Below are positions 8,995 to 18,041 of a stretch of 64,000 nt of DNA, piece by piece. Within the stretch, counting starts at the first letter, position 1. Every line of letters starts with the position of its first letter. The stretch is from Streptomyces sp. NBC_00102 (GTDB taxonomy: Bacteria > Actinomycetota > Actinomycetes > Streptomycetales > Streptomycetaceae), in the NCBI RefSeq assembly GCF_026343115.1, contig NZ_JAPEMC010000001.1:434001-498000 (forward strand), written 5' to 3'. The translations under genes and the position numbers were made by a program. The notes under the pieces are model-generated. The model was not told the DNA's origin, made no database searches, and was given only the letters and a program-made list of their open reading frames with translations.

Positions 8995-10524
8995 TCATGA
9001 CGCCTCCTTGCGGTCGGCGGCCATACCGGCCGCGTCGAGCAGGGCGGTGCCGACGACGAGGTCGGCGCCGCCGAACTCGGGGTCGTCGAGCTCGGTGCCG
9101 TCGTCCACGGCGAAGAGCAGTCGCCGCTCCCCCTGGCGGTAGGCGGTGCCGACCGGCGGGCTCGCCGCGTGGACGGCCAGCAGGGCCACCAGGTACGGCA
9201 GTTCCGGGTCGCCGGTGGCGCGGGCCTCGGCCAGCAGGCCGGAGAGCCGGCGGGGGGCTTCGTACTCCAGGTCGAGCAGGGTCATGGCGGCGGCGAGCTG
9301 GTCCTCGCTGAACCGGCTGTCGTCGGGGGTGGCGATCAGGTCGGGCTCGGGCATCTCGACGCCCAGGTGTTCGCGCTCCACGGGCGGGGCGAGTAGCAGG
9401 TCGACGAGGTCGCCGACGCGTACGGAGACGGGGGTGCGCAGTCCGGTGCCCCGGGCGAAGAACGCGTCGGTGGCCCGGATGGACCGCTCGACGGGGAGCG
9501 GCAGGATCGGGGCGAGGAGCTGGCCGTAGAGGTCGAGTCCGGTGCGCGAGGCCGGGGCGGCGAAGGCCTGCCGGTCCTGTTCGGCGCGGAAGAGGGGGCC
9601 CGCTTCCAGGAGCCGGGACTGCAGTTGGGTGTGGCGGCGGATGCAGTCCTTGACGATGTCGACGAGTTCGGCGGCGCGGCGCTTGTTCTCGGGTTCCTCG
9701 GCCTCGTCGCGCGCCTTGCGGATGTTGGTGAGGATCGCGTTCTCGTGGCGGTAGCGGTCGGCGACGTGGTCGAGCGCCTCGGCGATCATGTCGGGGACGG
9801 CATTGAGCCAGTCGACGGCGCGGACGTTGCGGCGGGTCGCCTCCAGCGTGCGGCGGAGCGTCTCGGCGTACTGCACGGTGCGGTAGCGGGCCTGTTCGGC
9901 GGCGAGCTGCGCGTCGGCGAGGCGGCCCCGGCTGACGAGCACCTCCAGTTTGACCTCGGCGGCGATCTGCGCGCTGGTGACGTCGGTGTCCAGGGCGCCG
10001 ACGAGGACGTTGACGGCCTCGTCGGTCGCCCGGAGGAAGACGGTGCCGCCGTGGCCGGGGACCTCCTCGACGAGCTTGAAGTCGTAGTCCCTGCGGACGT
10101 ACACGCCGTCGGGTCCGAAGGTGCCGTAGACGGCCCGGAAGCCGCGGTCGACGCTGCCGACGTTGATGAGGTTGTCCAGCACCCAGCGGGCGACCCGCTC
10201 GTGCTCGGCGGCGGGGCGGCCGGGGGCCTGGGCGTGGACCCGGGGCAGCAGCCTGGTCACTATCTGTTCGTGGTCGGCGCCGGTGTCGAAGTCCATGTTG
10301 AGGGTGACCACGTCGATCGCGGCGAGGGCGACCTCGGCCATCGAGTAGACCGTGTACTCACCGGCGAGGTTCGCCTTGCGCACGTCGAGATCGTGCAGCG
10401 GGGCGGTACAGGCGAGCGCGCGGAGCCGCCGCGCCAGCCCCTCGTCGGCGGCCGGGCCGAGGGCGGGCCGCGGGCCCGCGCTGAGCTGGGGCGCGGCGTT
10501 GTCCGTATCGGCAGGCGAAGTCAC
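8995..10524 (-). CDS. MksF/JetA-like (kleisin-type) subunit
   Basis: First gene of the SMC-like operon, 509 aa, GTG start at 10524. The N-terminal 110 residues include AEVALAAIDVVTLNMDF and ERVARWVLDNLIN, resembling the winged-helix/helical front of MukF/MksF. A long helical stretch (residues 180-330, AEQARYRTVQYAETLRRTLE and following) would be the kleisin coiled part. The C-terminal 180 residues form a second globular domain ending in a strand-rich region (RRLLFAVDDGTELDDPEFGG). Kleisins bridge the two SMC heads. The protein is not a recognisable nuclease. The identification is by architecture and gene order. Confidence 0.65.
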   Translation of the reverse strand: MTSPADTDNAAPQLSAGPRPALGPAADEGLARRLRALACTAPLHDLDVRKANLAGEYTVYSMAEVALAAIDVVTLNMDFDTGADHEQIVTRLLPRVHAQAPGRPAAEHERVARWVLDNLINVGSVDRGFRAVYGTFGPDGVYVRRDYDFKLVEEVPGHGGTVFLRATDEAVNVLVGALDTDVTSAQIAAEVKLEVLVSRGRLADAQLAAEQARYRTVQYAETLRRTLEATRRNVRAVDWLNAVPDMIAEALDHVADRYRHENAILTNIRKARDEAEEPENKRRAAELVDIVKDCIRRHTQLQSRLLEAGPLFRAEQDRQAFAAPASRTGLDLYGQLLAPILPLPVERSIRATDAFFARGTGLRTPVSVRVGDLVDLLLAPPVEREHLGVEMPEPDLIATPDDSRFSEDQLAAAMTLLDLEYEAPRRLSGLLAEARATGDPELPYLVALLAVHAASPPVGTAYRQGERRLLFAVDDGTELDDPEFGGADLVVGTALLDAAGMAADRKEAS

Positions 10525-10948
10525 GCGTCACAGATTAGGTCCTCACCCTGACAACGGTCGAAACGGCGCAGATCCGGCCGCTCCGCCCAGCGGGCGTCCG
10601 GGCCGGTACGAGAGCGTGCGCGGGCGTCACCGGGAGCCCGCGGGCGGCGCGGGACGCCGGTGCCGCGGCGGGCGCGGACTGCCCCGCCGCAGGCTCCGGA
10701 CCTCCGCGGAACCGGTCACCGCCGGCCGCCGCCCGTCCCCGACGCACGGTGAGCACGGAGGCAGCCGGTCTCCGCGGAGGTGCGGGGCACCTGGACGGTG
10801 CGGGCCGCGGGACGGCCGGTACGGTCGCCCCGCGAACCGGCCCCCGAGACGGTTCGCGAGCCGTCTCGGGTGCCGGCCGCGAACGGCTGCGCTCGGGCGG
10901 CGGCGTCCCGCCGCGCCGGGAGTCACCGCCGCGGCCGTCGAGTCGCGT
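10525..10948. other. Intergenic region upstream of the SMC-like operon
   Basis: These 424 bp lie between the start of the SMC-like operon and the stop of the SCO6745-family gene. They should contain the operon promoter. Apart from the hairpin at 10843-10870 I see no gene or other element; long ORFs here are GC-bias shadows. Confidence 0.5.
10843..10870. terminator. Hairpin, probable terminator of the SCO6745-family gene
   Basis: A perfect 10-bp stem, CCCGAGACGG (10843-10852) with CCGTCTCGGG (10861-10870), surrounds an 8-nt loop. It lies about 80 bp beyond the stop of the leftward gene at 10949. Confidence 0.6.
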
Positions 10949-11833
10949 TCATGCCCTCCGCGAGGCCGGGAGCGTCCCGGCCGCGGTGAACGCGTCACCG
11001 ATCGGCGCGATCAGCGACGCGAGGCGGCGGATGCCCGCGTCACCGATCGGCGCCCACAGCGCGGCGCAGTGCTCGTCCGTCACCTCTTCGATGTGCTCGC
11101 GGGCCGCACGGCCGGCCTCGGTGAGCGTGGCGTGGGAGTCGAGCCAGCCGCGTGCGACGAGACGCGCCGTGGCGGCGCTCCACTCGTCGTCGGTCCATTG
11201 ACGGGTCTCTCGCACGACGGCGGTCGGGAGACGCCCGGTCGCGGTGTGCAGAACGAGGCAGTCGCACGGCCCGAGACCGTGGCCTGCGAGTACGACGAGA
11301 TGGGCGTCGCCGCGCCACTCGCGCACCACGGTGATCTGCTGCCACAGGGCGACCAGCGGATCGGAAGGAAGCGGGACCGCTGCGTTCGCGGCGGCCAGCA
11401 CCTTTCCGGCGTAGTCGGCTCCGGCGACGACCGGGTCGATGAGCGAGCGCGCCTCGGCCAGGTGTTCGTCCGTGAGCCGTACGCCGGCGCGCCGCATCGC
11501 GCGTGCGGCGACGAGGAAGCGGGCGGCCTGCCACCGCTCGGGCGGCGCGGCGTCCCACACGCCCGCCATGGCCCGCACGGCCCGCGGGCTGAAGTTGTAG
11601 AAGGCCGCGAGCGTGACCTGCCACGGAACCGCGCCCATGGCGGCCGACCGGAAGGCCAGATAGGCCGGACCCCGGTCGGTCACGCCGAGCGTGGCCGCCT
11701 CCTCGGTGGCCTCGGGGGCGAAGTAGATGAACAGGTGGGCGGCGCTGACGGCTTGGCCGACGAGCCGCACGGCGTTCGGGTCCGTCGGACCGCCGCCGGT
11801 ACGGGTGGGACCGGGAAGGGTGTCGAGGTGCAT
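10949..11833 (-). CDS. SCO6745-family helical protein (HTH-fold)
   Basis: This 294-aa, mostly helical protein matches the family annotated as SCO6745 in streptomycetes. The N-terminal half has AVSAAHLFIYFAPEATEEAATLG and YLAFRSAAMGAVPWQVTLAAFYNFSP. The C-terminal half has LVVLREWRGDAHL-like text (ITVVREWRGDAHLVVLAGHGLGPCDCLVLHT in pieces) and a winged-helix segment (TAATARLVARGWLDSHATLTEAGR). Its biochemical role is unknown. It is divergent from a GntR regulator gene 269 bp away, so it is a plausible target of that regulator. Start ATG at 11833. Confidence 0.75.
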   Translation of the reverse strand: MHLDTLPGPTRTGGGPTDPNAVRLVGQAVSAAHLFIYFAPEATEEAATLGVTDRGPAYLAFRSAAMGAVPWQVTLAAFYNFSPRAVRAMAGVWDAAPPERWQAARFLVAARAMRRAGVRLTDEHLAEARSLIDPVVAGADYAGKVLAAANAAVPLPSDPLVALWQQITVVREWRGDAHLVVLAGHGLGPCDCLVLHTATGRLPTAVVRETRQWTDDEWSAATARLVARGWLDSHATLTEAGRAAREHIEEVTDEHCAALWAPIGDAGIRRLASLIAPIGDAFTAAGTLPASRRA

Positions 11834-12055
11834 GGCGATGCTGTCTCCAGGGTCGGGCGGCCGGGCGGCCTCCGGCAGAGGTGGCCGGCGCCACGCGTAC
11901 GAGGACGCGAACGACGACGGCGGGGCCGGGAACGGAAGGTGCGACGTCGGGCGGGACGACGTCCCTCGAGGGGCTGTTGAGGGTGTGGCACGGCGGGGCG
12001 CTCGTCACCGGACGGGGACGCCACGCCGACCGAACCTTAATCGACAGTAACACGC

Positions 12056-12067
12056 ATAATCGATTAT
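12056..12067. promoter_or_regulatory. Perfect palindrome ATAATCGATTAT, candidate GntR operator
   Basis: An AT-rich 12-bp perfect palindrome in a 72% GC genome, between the divergent SCO6745-family and GntR genes and 36 bp before the GntR ATG. A related half, TTAATCG, lies about 20 bp to the left. Autoregulation by the adjacent FCD regulator is inference. Confidence 0.6.
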
Positions 12068-12102
12068 CCCAGAAATCGTCTGGTCGGCCGTAGGATGGGC
12101 TG

Positions 12103-12792
12103 ATGAGTCAGACGGCACGAGCCTCGACCGCGCCGGGGAAGCAGATGCTCTCCGAGCAGGTCTACGCACACCTGCGGGACGCGATCATGCGGGGGGACCA
12201 CGCCCCCGGCTCCCCCCTCAAGCCGCAGGACCTTGCCAAGGAGCAGGGTGTGAGCCTGGCCGTGGTGCGTGAGGCGCTCGTACGGGTGGTCGGCGACGGG
12301 CTCGCCGACCGGCTGCCCAACCGTGGTTTCGCGGTGCCGTCCTTCACCGACCGTCGCTGGCAGGAGATCGCGGAAGCCCGCCGGACCGTCGAGCCGGTCG
12401 TGTTGCGCATGTCCGTCGACCGTGGCGACGTCGAATGGGAGGCCCGCGTGCGGGCCGCCCACCATCGCCTGGTCCGCACACCGGCGTACGCGCCGGAGGA
12501 GGGCGAGCACTACACCGCCGCTTGGGCAGAGGCGCACAGGGTCTTTCACCGCACGTTGCTGGACGGGTGTGGAAACCGCGCTCTGCTGGAGACCTTCGAC
12601 CGGCTGTGGACCGCGAGTGAGCTGGCCCGCCGATGGTCGGCGCGACGCAGCCCCGGCCGGGACGGCGTCGAGGAACACCGCGCGCTGGAGGAGGCGGCGT
12701 TGGCCCGCGACGCCGACACCGCGGCCGCGATCCTGACCCAGCACCTCACTCTGACCGCGGCCGCGCTGACCGACGTTCCGGCTCCGTCCTGA
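12103..12792 (+). CDS. GntR-family transcriptional regulator, FadR/FCD subfamily
   Basis: The 229-aa product has an N-terminal winged helix: LSEQVYAHLRDAIMRGDHAP, then LKPQDLAKEQGVSLAVVREALVRVVGDGLADRLPNRGFAV (in pieces), residues 15-75. A C-terminal helical FCD ligand domain (80-225) contains EARRTVEP, HRVFHRTLLDGCGNRALLE and EHRALEEAALARD; the FCD metal-site histidines HxxFH and EH are visible. FCD regulators respond to small carboxylates or sugars; the ligand is unknown. Start ATG at 12103 with AGGA seven bases upstream, inside a TAGGAT that also looks like a -10, so transcript and ORF start may be close together. Confidence 0.9.
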   Translation: MSQTARASTAPGKQMLSEQVYAHLRDAIMRGDHAPGSPLKPQDLAKEQGVSLAVVREALVRVVGDGLADRLPNRGFAVPSFTDRRWQEIAEARRTVEPVVLRMSVDRGDVEWEARVRAAHHRLVRTPAYAPEEGEHYTAAWAEAHRVFHRTLLDGCGNRALLETFDRLWTASELARRWSARRSPGRDGVEEHRALEEAALARDADTAAAILTQHLTLTAAALTDVPAPS

Positions 12793-12933
12793 TCCGGACG
12801 AAGGCACTCGGGTGGCCGGCCGGGTTCCCCGGTCACCGCCGCAGGCGGTACCGGCATTGAGGCGCAGGTGCCCACGAGCGCGGCGACGAACGTGGTGGTG
12901 GCCTCCAAGTCATCGGTCGTCGCCGGGTGTTCG

Positions 12934-13896
12934 TCAGGAGTCGGCGCGGGCGAGGGGGTCGGCGCGGTCGAGGATCAGGGCGGTCGAGGGGATCGGCGCG
13001 GTCGAAGGGATCAGCGCGGTCAGTGCGGCGAGCACGGTCCGCCGGTGCTCCTCGTCGAGGCGGGCGGTGGTGCCGAGGGCGGCGTGGCCGGCCTCCCGGG
13101 CGGCCAGCAGGAACAGGTGGGGCAGCAGGTCGGTGGAGCGGCGGGCCAGCCACCCCGCGCCCTCGGTGACGAGGATCCGGGTGGATGCCGCGCGGCCGGG
13201 ACGGGGCAGCCGGGGCTCGGGCCCGGGCGGCGCTCCGGTCGCCAGGCCGCGCGCGGTGAGCAGGTGGTGGAAGTCGGCGGCGACCTTGCGGTGTCCGCGT
13301 TCGGCGGGGTGCAGGCGGTCCGGGCTCCACAGCGAGCGGTCGGCCACCCAGGCGGGGTCGCCGGCGTGCAGGTGGACCGCCGCGTACCGGGCGGAGAGGT
13401 GGTGCACGACGGCGTTCACGCCGTGCTGGCGGCGTGCGAGCGGGCGGCCGAGTGCGGCGGGCAGCCCCAGGACGGCCCCCGGGTCCGGCAGGCAGGCCGT
13501 CAGGAGTACGGCGCCGCCCGCCGCGAGGAGGGCGCAGACCTCGTCCATGCGGAGAGCGAGGCGCTCCAGGTCGAAGGGGTGGCGCAGGGTGTCGTTGGTG
13601 CCGAAGACGACGGCCGCGAGGTCGGGCCGGAACGCGGCGGCGGCCGGGGCCTGGTGTTCGCGCACGTCCGCCGAGAGCGATCCGCTCACCGCGTAGTTGC
13701 GGAACTCCACGCCCCGGGAGCCGTCGCCGAGCGCGTCCGCGAGGAGTCCGGCCCATCCCCGCCGGCCGTGGGCCGCCGGGTCGCCGATCCCGGCCGTGAA
13801 CGAGTCGCCGAGCGCCGCGAACCGCAGCGGGGCGGGCGGGTCCGCCACCTCGCGGGGAACCTCGTCGCGGGCCGTGACGTCGGTGGGCGCGCTCAT
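12934..13896 (-). CDS. SGNH/GDSL-family hydrolase
   Basis: The 320-aa protein has the SGNH blocks: block I GDSFTAG (about residues 30-36, catalytic Ser), block III FGTND (about 95-99), and the C-terminal block V DRLHP (about 195-200, Asp/His). No signal peptide is seen, so it is probably cytoplasmic and acts on esters. It is the last gene of a coupled operon: its ATG overlaps the stop of the upstream glycosyltransferase by 4 bp (13893-13896). The C-terminus has an imperfect repeat (ALIPSTAPIPSTALI) caused by short DNA repeats at about 12941-13020. Function with the glycosyltransferases is probably glycoconjugate modification (inference). Confidence 0.9.
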   Translation of the reverse strand: MSAPTDVTARDEVPREVADPPAPLRFAALGDSFTAGIGDPAAHGRRGWAGLLADALGDGSRGVEFRNYAVSGSLSADVREHQAPAAAAFRPDLAAVVFGTNDTLRHPFDLERLALRMDEVCALLAAGGAVLLTACLPDPGAVLGLPAALGRPLARRQHGVNAVVHHLSARYAAVHLHAGDPAWVADRSLWSPDRLHPAERGHRKVAADFHHLLTARGLATGAPPGPEPRLPRPGRAASTRILVTEGAGWLARRSTDLLPHLFLLAAREAGHAALGTTARLDEEHRRTVLAALTALIPSTAPIPSTALILDRADPLARADS

Positions 13897-15044
13897 GCCC
13901 GGGCCTCCCTGACCTCGTCGCGGCGGGCGTCGTGCGCCTCCAGGAAGGCGGCGACCGAGCGGTCCCAGCCGTAGAGCTCGGCGCGTTCCCGTGCGGCGGT
14001 CCGGCGCTCCTTCTCGGGACGGGCGAGCAGTTCGCGTACCGCGGCGGCGAACGCCTCGCCGGTGTCGGCGGCGGACAGCCCGGCTCCGGCGACGACTTCG
14101 GGCAGTGCCGAGGTGGCGCTCGCCACCACAGGGGTGCCGCAGGCGAGGGCCTCCAGCGCGGAGAGACCGAAGGTCTCGGCGGGGCCGGGGGCGAGGACGA
14201 GGTCGGCGGAGGCCTGGAGGCCTGCCACCCGGTCGCGGGAGGCGATGTGGCCGAGGAAGAGCACGGGGAGGCGTTCGGCCGTGGCGCGGCGTTCGAGCGC
14301 GGCCCGCTGCGGGCCGTCCCCGGCCACCACCAGGCTCGCCCGGACCCCGCCGTGCGCGCGCAGCGCGGCCAGGGCGTCGAGGGCACGTCCGGGGCGTTTC
14401 TCGACGGAGAGCCGGGAGCAGAGCAGGAGCACGACGTCCTGGCCCCGGAGCAGCCGGGTCCGCAGCCGCGGGTCGTGACGCCCGGGGTCACAGCGCCGCA
14501 GGTCGACGCCGAGGGGTGCGCGGACGACGTTGGTGGCGCCGGTCCGCAGGAACTCGCGGGCGGCCCATTCGGTGGTGCAGACGATCCGGGTGAAGGCGTG
14601 CGCGCTGCGGGTGTTGAGGCGGTCGGCGGCGAGCCGGGCGGCCCGGTCCGGGACGCCCCAGGTGCGCAGGACTCCGTCGGCCGTCTCGTGGGAGACCATG
14701 ACGGCCGGGACGCGGGCGCGGCGGGCCCATTCTCCGGTCCAGCGCAGGCTGGTGCGGTCGGAGACCTCCAGCCGGTCGGGGCGGAGTTCCTCCAGCAGGG
14801 CGGTGAGCCGGCGGCGGCCGAGCAGGACGCGGTAGCCGCCGCTGCCGGGCAGTACCGGGCCGGGCCGGGTGATCACCCGGCCCGCCGGGGTGCGGTGGTC
14901 GGCGGCCTCGGAGCCGGGGACGACCAGGACGGGGTCGTGTCCGGCTTCGCGGTAGCCGCGGCCGAGTTCGTCGAGGGCGGTGCGCAGTCCGCCGGAGGAG
15001 GGGGTGACGAAGTTGGCGAGTCTGACGATCCTGAGCCCGTTCAC
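13893..15044 (-). CDS. GT4-family glycosyltransferase
   Basis: A 383-aa GT-B retaining glycosyltransferase. The N-terminal acceptor domain includes FVTPSSGGLRTALDELGRGY. The C-terminal nucleotide-sugar domain has LLCSRLSVEKRPGRALDALA, VVAGDGP and the EX7E-type motif PAETFGLSALEALACGTPVV (about 300-320). The GTG start at 15044 overlaps the stop of the upstream glycosyltransferase (GTGA), and its stop overlaps the start of the GDSL hydrolase, so all three genes are translationally coupled. Likely builds a mannosyl-type lipid or glycan; the sugar donor cannot be fixed from sequence. Confidence 0.9.
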   Translation of the reverse strand: MNGLRIVRLANFVTPSSGGLRTALDELGRGYREAGHDPVLVVPGSEAADHRTPAGRVITRPGPVLPGSGGYRVLLGRRRLTALLEELRPDRLEVSDRTSLRWTGEWARRARVPAVMVSHETADGVLRTWGVPDRAARLAADRLNTRSAHAFTRIVCTTEWAAREFLRTGATNVVRAPLGVDLRRCDPGRHDPRLRTRLLRGQDVVLLLCSRLSVEKRPGRALDALAALRAHGGVRASLVVAGDGPQRAALERRATAERLPVLFLGHIASRDRVAGLQASADLVLAPGPAETFGLSALEALACGTPVVASATSALPEVVAGAGLSAADTGEAFAAAVRELLARPEKERRTAARERAELYGWDRSVAAFLEAHDARRDEVREARA

Positions 15045-16174
15045 GCGGCCACCGCCGTGCGTGCGCGCAGTACCTCGTCGTAGTGGTGCAGGAGCAGGTC
15101 GCCGACGGCTTCCCAGGTGCGGCCCCGTACCGTCTCCTGTCCGGCCCGCCCGTAGGCCGCGGCGCGCTCGGGGTCGGCGGTGAGCGCCCGTACGGCGTCG
15201 CGGACGGCCCCGGCGTCGAGCGGGCGGACGAGCAGTCCGGTGCGGCCCTGGTCGACCAGGTCGAGCGGTCCGCCCGCGGCGGGGGCGACGACCGGCAGCC
15301 CGGACGCCATCGCCTCCTGGACGGTCTGGCAGAAGGTCTCGTACGGGCCGGTGTGCACGAAAAGGTCCAGCGAGGAGTAGATCCGGGCGAGTTCGTCGCC
15401 GGTGCGACGGCCGAGGAAGACGGCCCCGGGGAGGGCGCCGCGCAGCGAGGCGGCGCTGGGTCCGTCGCCGACGACGACGAGCTTGACGCCGGGGACGCCG
15501 CAGGCGCCGGCGAGGAGTTCGACGTGCTTCTCGGGTGCGAGGCGTCCGACGTATCCGACCAGGCGTTCGCCGCCCGGGGCCAGGGCCCGGCGCAGCTCCT
15601 CGTCGCGCAGGCCGGGGTGGAACCGCGCGGTGTCGACGCCCCGGGGCCAGAGGTGGACGCGCGGTACGCCGTGGGCGACGAGGTCGCCCAGTGCGGCGGT
15701 GGAGGGGGCGAGGGTGCGGTCGGCGGCGGCGTGGACGGCGCGCATGCGGCGCCAGGCGGTCTGTTCGCCGGTCCTCAGATAGGTGCGGGCGTAGCCGGCG
15801 AGGTCGGTCTGGTAGACGGCGACGGCGGGCAGCCCGAGCCGTCCGGCGACGTTCATTCCGCGCGCACCGAGCACGAACGGGCTTGCGAGGTGGACGAGTT
15901 CGGCGCGGTGGGCGGTGAGGGCAGCGGCGAGCCTGCGGCCGGGGAGGGCCACCCGTACCTGCGGGTAGCCGGGGAGCGGGAGGGAGGGGACGCGGACCAC
16001 CGGGCAGGGTGCGTCGGCGTCGGGGTCTCGCGTCGCGCCGGCGCCGGCGGCGGCCGGTGCGACGACGAGCGGCTGGTGACCGCGGGCGGCGAGGTGCCGT
16101 GCGGTCTGCAGGGTGCAGTGGGCCACGCCGTTGACGTCCGGCGGGAAGGATTCGGTGACGATGACGACACGCAT
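15041..16174 (-). CDS. GT4-family glycosyltransferase, MgtA/PimB-like
   Basis: A 377-aa protein from the ATG at 16174 (MRVVIVTESFPPDVNGVAHC), which is the typical opening of GDP-mannose-dependent MgtA/PimB-type GT4 enzymes. The upstream in-frame extension is Arg/Pro-rich and not credible. The donor domain shows VGYVGRLAPEKHVELLAG, VVVGDGPS and the PYETFCQTVQEAMASGLPVV nucleotide-sugar motif. It heads the three-gene coupled operon. Expected to transfer mannose to a membrane lipid acceptor at the inner leaflet; that substrate is known for relatives and inferred here. Confidence 0.9.
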   Translation of the reverse strand: MRVVIVTESFPPDVNGVAHCTLQTARHLAARGHQPLVVAPAAAGAGATRDPDADAPCPVVRVPSLPLPGYPQVRVALPGRRLAAALTAHRAELVHLASPFVLGARGMNVAGRLGLPAVAVYQTDLAGYARTYLRTGEQTAWRRMRAVHAAADRTLAPSTAALGDLVAHGVPRVHLWPRGVDTARFHPGLRDEELRRALAPGGERLVGYVGRLAPEKHVELLAGACGVPGVKLVVVGDGPSAASLRGALPGAVFLGRRTGDELARIYSSLDLFVHTGPYETFCQTVQEAMASGLPVVAPAAGGPLDLVDQGRTGLLVRPLDAGAVRDAVRALTADPERAAAYGRAGQETVRGRTWEAVGDLLLHHYDEVLRARTAVAA

Positions 16175-16372
16175 ACGGGGGTTGTTCTCAACCCGGGCGA
16201 GAGCGGGCCGACAAGGATCTGTCCGGCCGGACAACGTCCCGTGGCCGTTGTCACCCGTGCATGGCGCACGTACCGTCGTGCGCGCCGGGCGGCGCCGGGG
16301 TGTTCCGCGCCCCCGGGGACCGCCGGAACCTGCCCACCGTCCCCGGGGCGTCACCGTGTCGTCGGTGCCGGG

Positions 16373-17791
16373 TCAGACGCCGGTCGCCTCGGGCTCGATG
16401 CGGCTGCGTACGGCGGACTGCACCTCGGCCTCCTCGGCGGGGTCGGCGGCGAGGCGTCGCAGCCGCTCGGCGACGCGGACGTCACCGGTCTCCGCGTGCA
16501 GCGCGGCGATCTCGCGGGTGGTCTCCTCGCAGTCCCACAGGCATTCGACGGCGAATCCGGTCGCGAAGGACGGATCGGTGGCGGCGAGCGCGCGGGCGGC
16601 GCGGCCCCTCAGGTGGGAGGAGGTGGTCTCCCGGTAGACGTGGCGCAGGACGGGAGCGGCGCAAACGATGCCGAGGCGGCCCGCTCCGTCGACCAGCGGG
16701 CCGAGGCGCAGGGGGTCCGGCCGGCCCGCGCGCACGGCCTCGCGCAGCGCGCCGAGGACGAGCGGGGCGTCGGCCGGTCCGCCCCGGCGGGCGAGGGTGC
16801 CGGCGGCCGAGGCGCCGAGGGCGTCGGGCCGGTGCGCCCAGCGTCGGGCCCGATCGACGGCGGCTTCGCCGGGCATCCGCTCGAAGGCGGAGACGGCGGC
16901 CTCGGCGACGGTGCGCGAGGGGTCGGCGGCTGCGGCCTCGATCAGGTCGAGCACCGCGGGGTCCTCGGTCTCGACGAGGTAGTGCAGGGCGGCGCAGCGA
17001 GCGCCGTCGGGGCCGCTGCGGGCCGCTGCCACGATCTCGGGCCGGTCCTCGGTGCCCGCGACCGCGGCGAGGCAGCGGGCGGCGGGCACGTGCAGGGCCT
17101 TGCCGCGTTCCAGGGCCTGCTGGGCCCAGTCCAGGACCGCCTGGACGCTCCAACCGGGGCGGGGGCCGCCGGGTGCCATCTGGCGCTGCCAGCGGTCGAA
17201 GGAGCCGCGCTCGGTGGCGGTCCGGATGCGGGCGCCGACGGCGGCGCGCGGGTCGTCGGCCCACAGCCGCCAGGGGCGCGGTTCGAAGGCGTCGCGTACG
17301 GCGGCGGCGAGCTCGGCGGCGCCTTCGGGGGTGTCGGCGAAGCGGGCGAGGACGGGCAGCGCGAGGGAGCGCAGCCCGGCGTCGTCGTCGCGCAGGGCGA
17401 GCTCGTCGAGCGCCCAGGCCCAGTTGGCGCCGGTGGCGGCGTACGTCCGCAGCAGCGCCAGGGCGTCGCCGCGTCCGTACGAGGCGAGGTGGCCGAGGAC
17501 CGCGAGGGCCAGGCCCGTGCGGGAGTCGTCGGTGTCGAGGTGGTCCTCGGGATCGGCGAGGTGGCGCTCGATCTCCTCCAGACCGCCGTCGAGGTCGATG
17601 TAGAGCCGGGCGTAGTAAAGGGAGCGGTTCTCGACCTGCCAGTCGTGGCGGGGGTCGGCCAGAACGCAGGTGTCGAGTGCCGCGAGCGCCTCGGGACGGG
17701 GTGCGGCGAGCGCGTGGAGCGTGCCGTCGCCGCGGCCCCTCTGCAGCAGGCCGAGCAGGGTGCCGCTCGGCGCTATGAATGGATCGAACAT
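16373..17791 (-). CDS. HEAT-repeat domain protein
   Basis: The 472-aa, Ala/Asp/Arg-rich all-helical protein has repeated pairs of helices such as LALAVLGHLASYGRGDALALL, ARCLAAVAGTEDRPEIVAAA, CAALHYLVETEDPAVLDLIE and AEAAVSAFERMPGEAAVDRA. This is the pattern of HEAT/PBS-lyase-like repeats used for protein binding. No catalytic motif, signal peptide or membrane segment is present. It is monocistronic, ATG at 17791. A role as scaffold or adaptor is inferred from fold alone. Confidence 0.85.
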   Translation of the reverse strand: MFDPFIAPSGTLLGLLQRGRGDGTLHALAAPRPEALAALDTCVLADPRHDWQVENRSLYYARLYIDLDGGLEEIERHLADPEDHLDTDDSRTGLALAVLGHLASYGRGDALALLRTYAATGANWAWALDELALRDDDAGLRSLALPVLARFADTPEGAAELAAAVRDAFEPRPWRLWADDPRAAVGARIRTATERGSFDRWQRQMAPGGPRPGWSVQAVLDWAQQALERGKALHVPAARCLAAVAGTEDRPEIVAAARSGPDGARCAALHYLVETEDPAVLDLIEAAAADPSRTVAEAAVSAFERMPGEAAVDRARRWAHRPDALGASAAGTLARRGGPADAPLVLGALREAVRAGRPDPLRLGPLVDGAGRLGIVCAAPVLRHVYRETTSSHLRGRAARALAATDPSFATGFAVECLWDCEETTREIAALHAETGDVRVAERLRRLAADPAEEAEVQSAVRSRIEPEATGV

Positions 17792-18041
17792 GGAGAAAGC
17801 CTCACATCAAGCTGTCGACGCAACCGGGACTGTGCAGTTCCAAGTGCCGGAGCACTATGCCGCGCAGCGACATGATCGGCCGACCGCCGTCTTCTGCCTG
17901 GTGTCGAGCATCTTCCTCTGCCTCTCGTCGGTGGTCCGGAGCGGACCCGCGACGTCATGATGACCCAGCCATTTCGCCACCGCGACCACATTTCCGACGG
18001 ACCGGTCGCCGTGGGCCCTGCCGCCCGTGCGGGCGGCGGTG

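Noticed and set aside
10843..10870. Operator upstream of the SMC-like operon
   Set aside because: Position after the SCO6745-family stop and simple GC-rich stem fit a terminator better; it is over 300 bp from the operon start.
17790..17960. Short + strand ORF MEKASHQAVDATG near the HEAT gene start
   Set aside because: Overlaps the divergent start, no RBS and no recognisable features.
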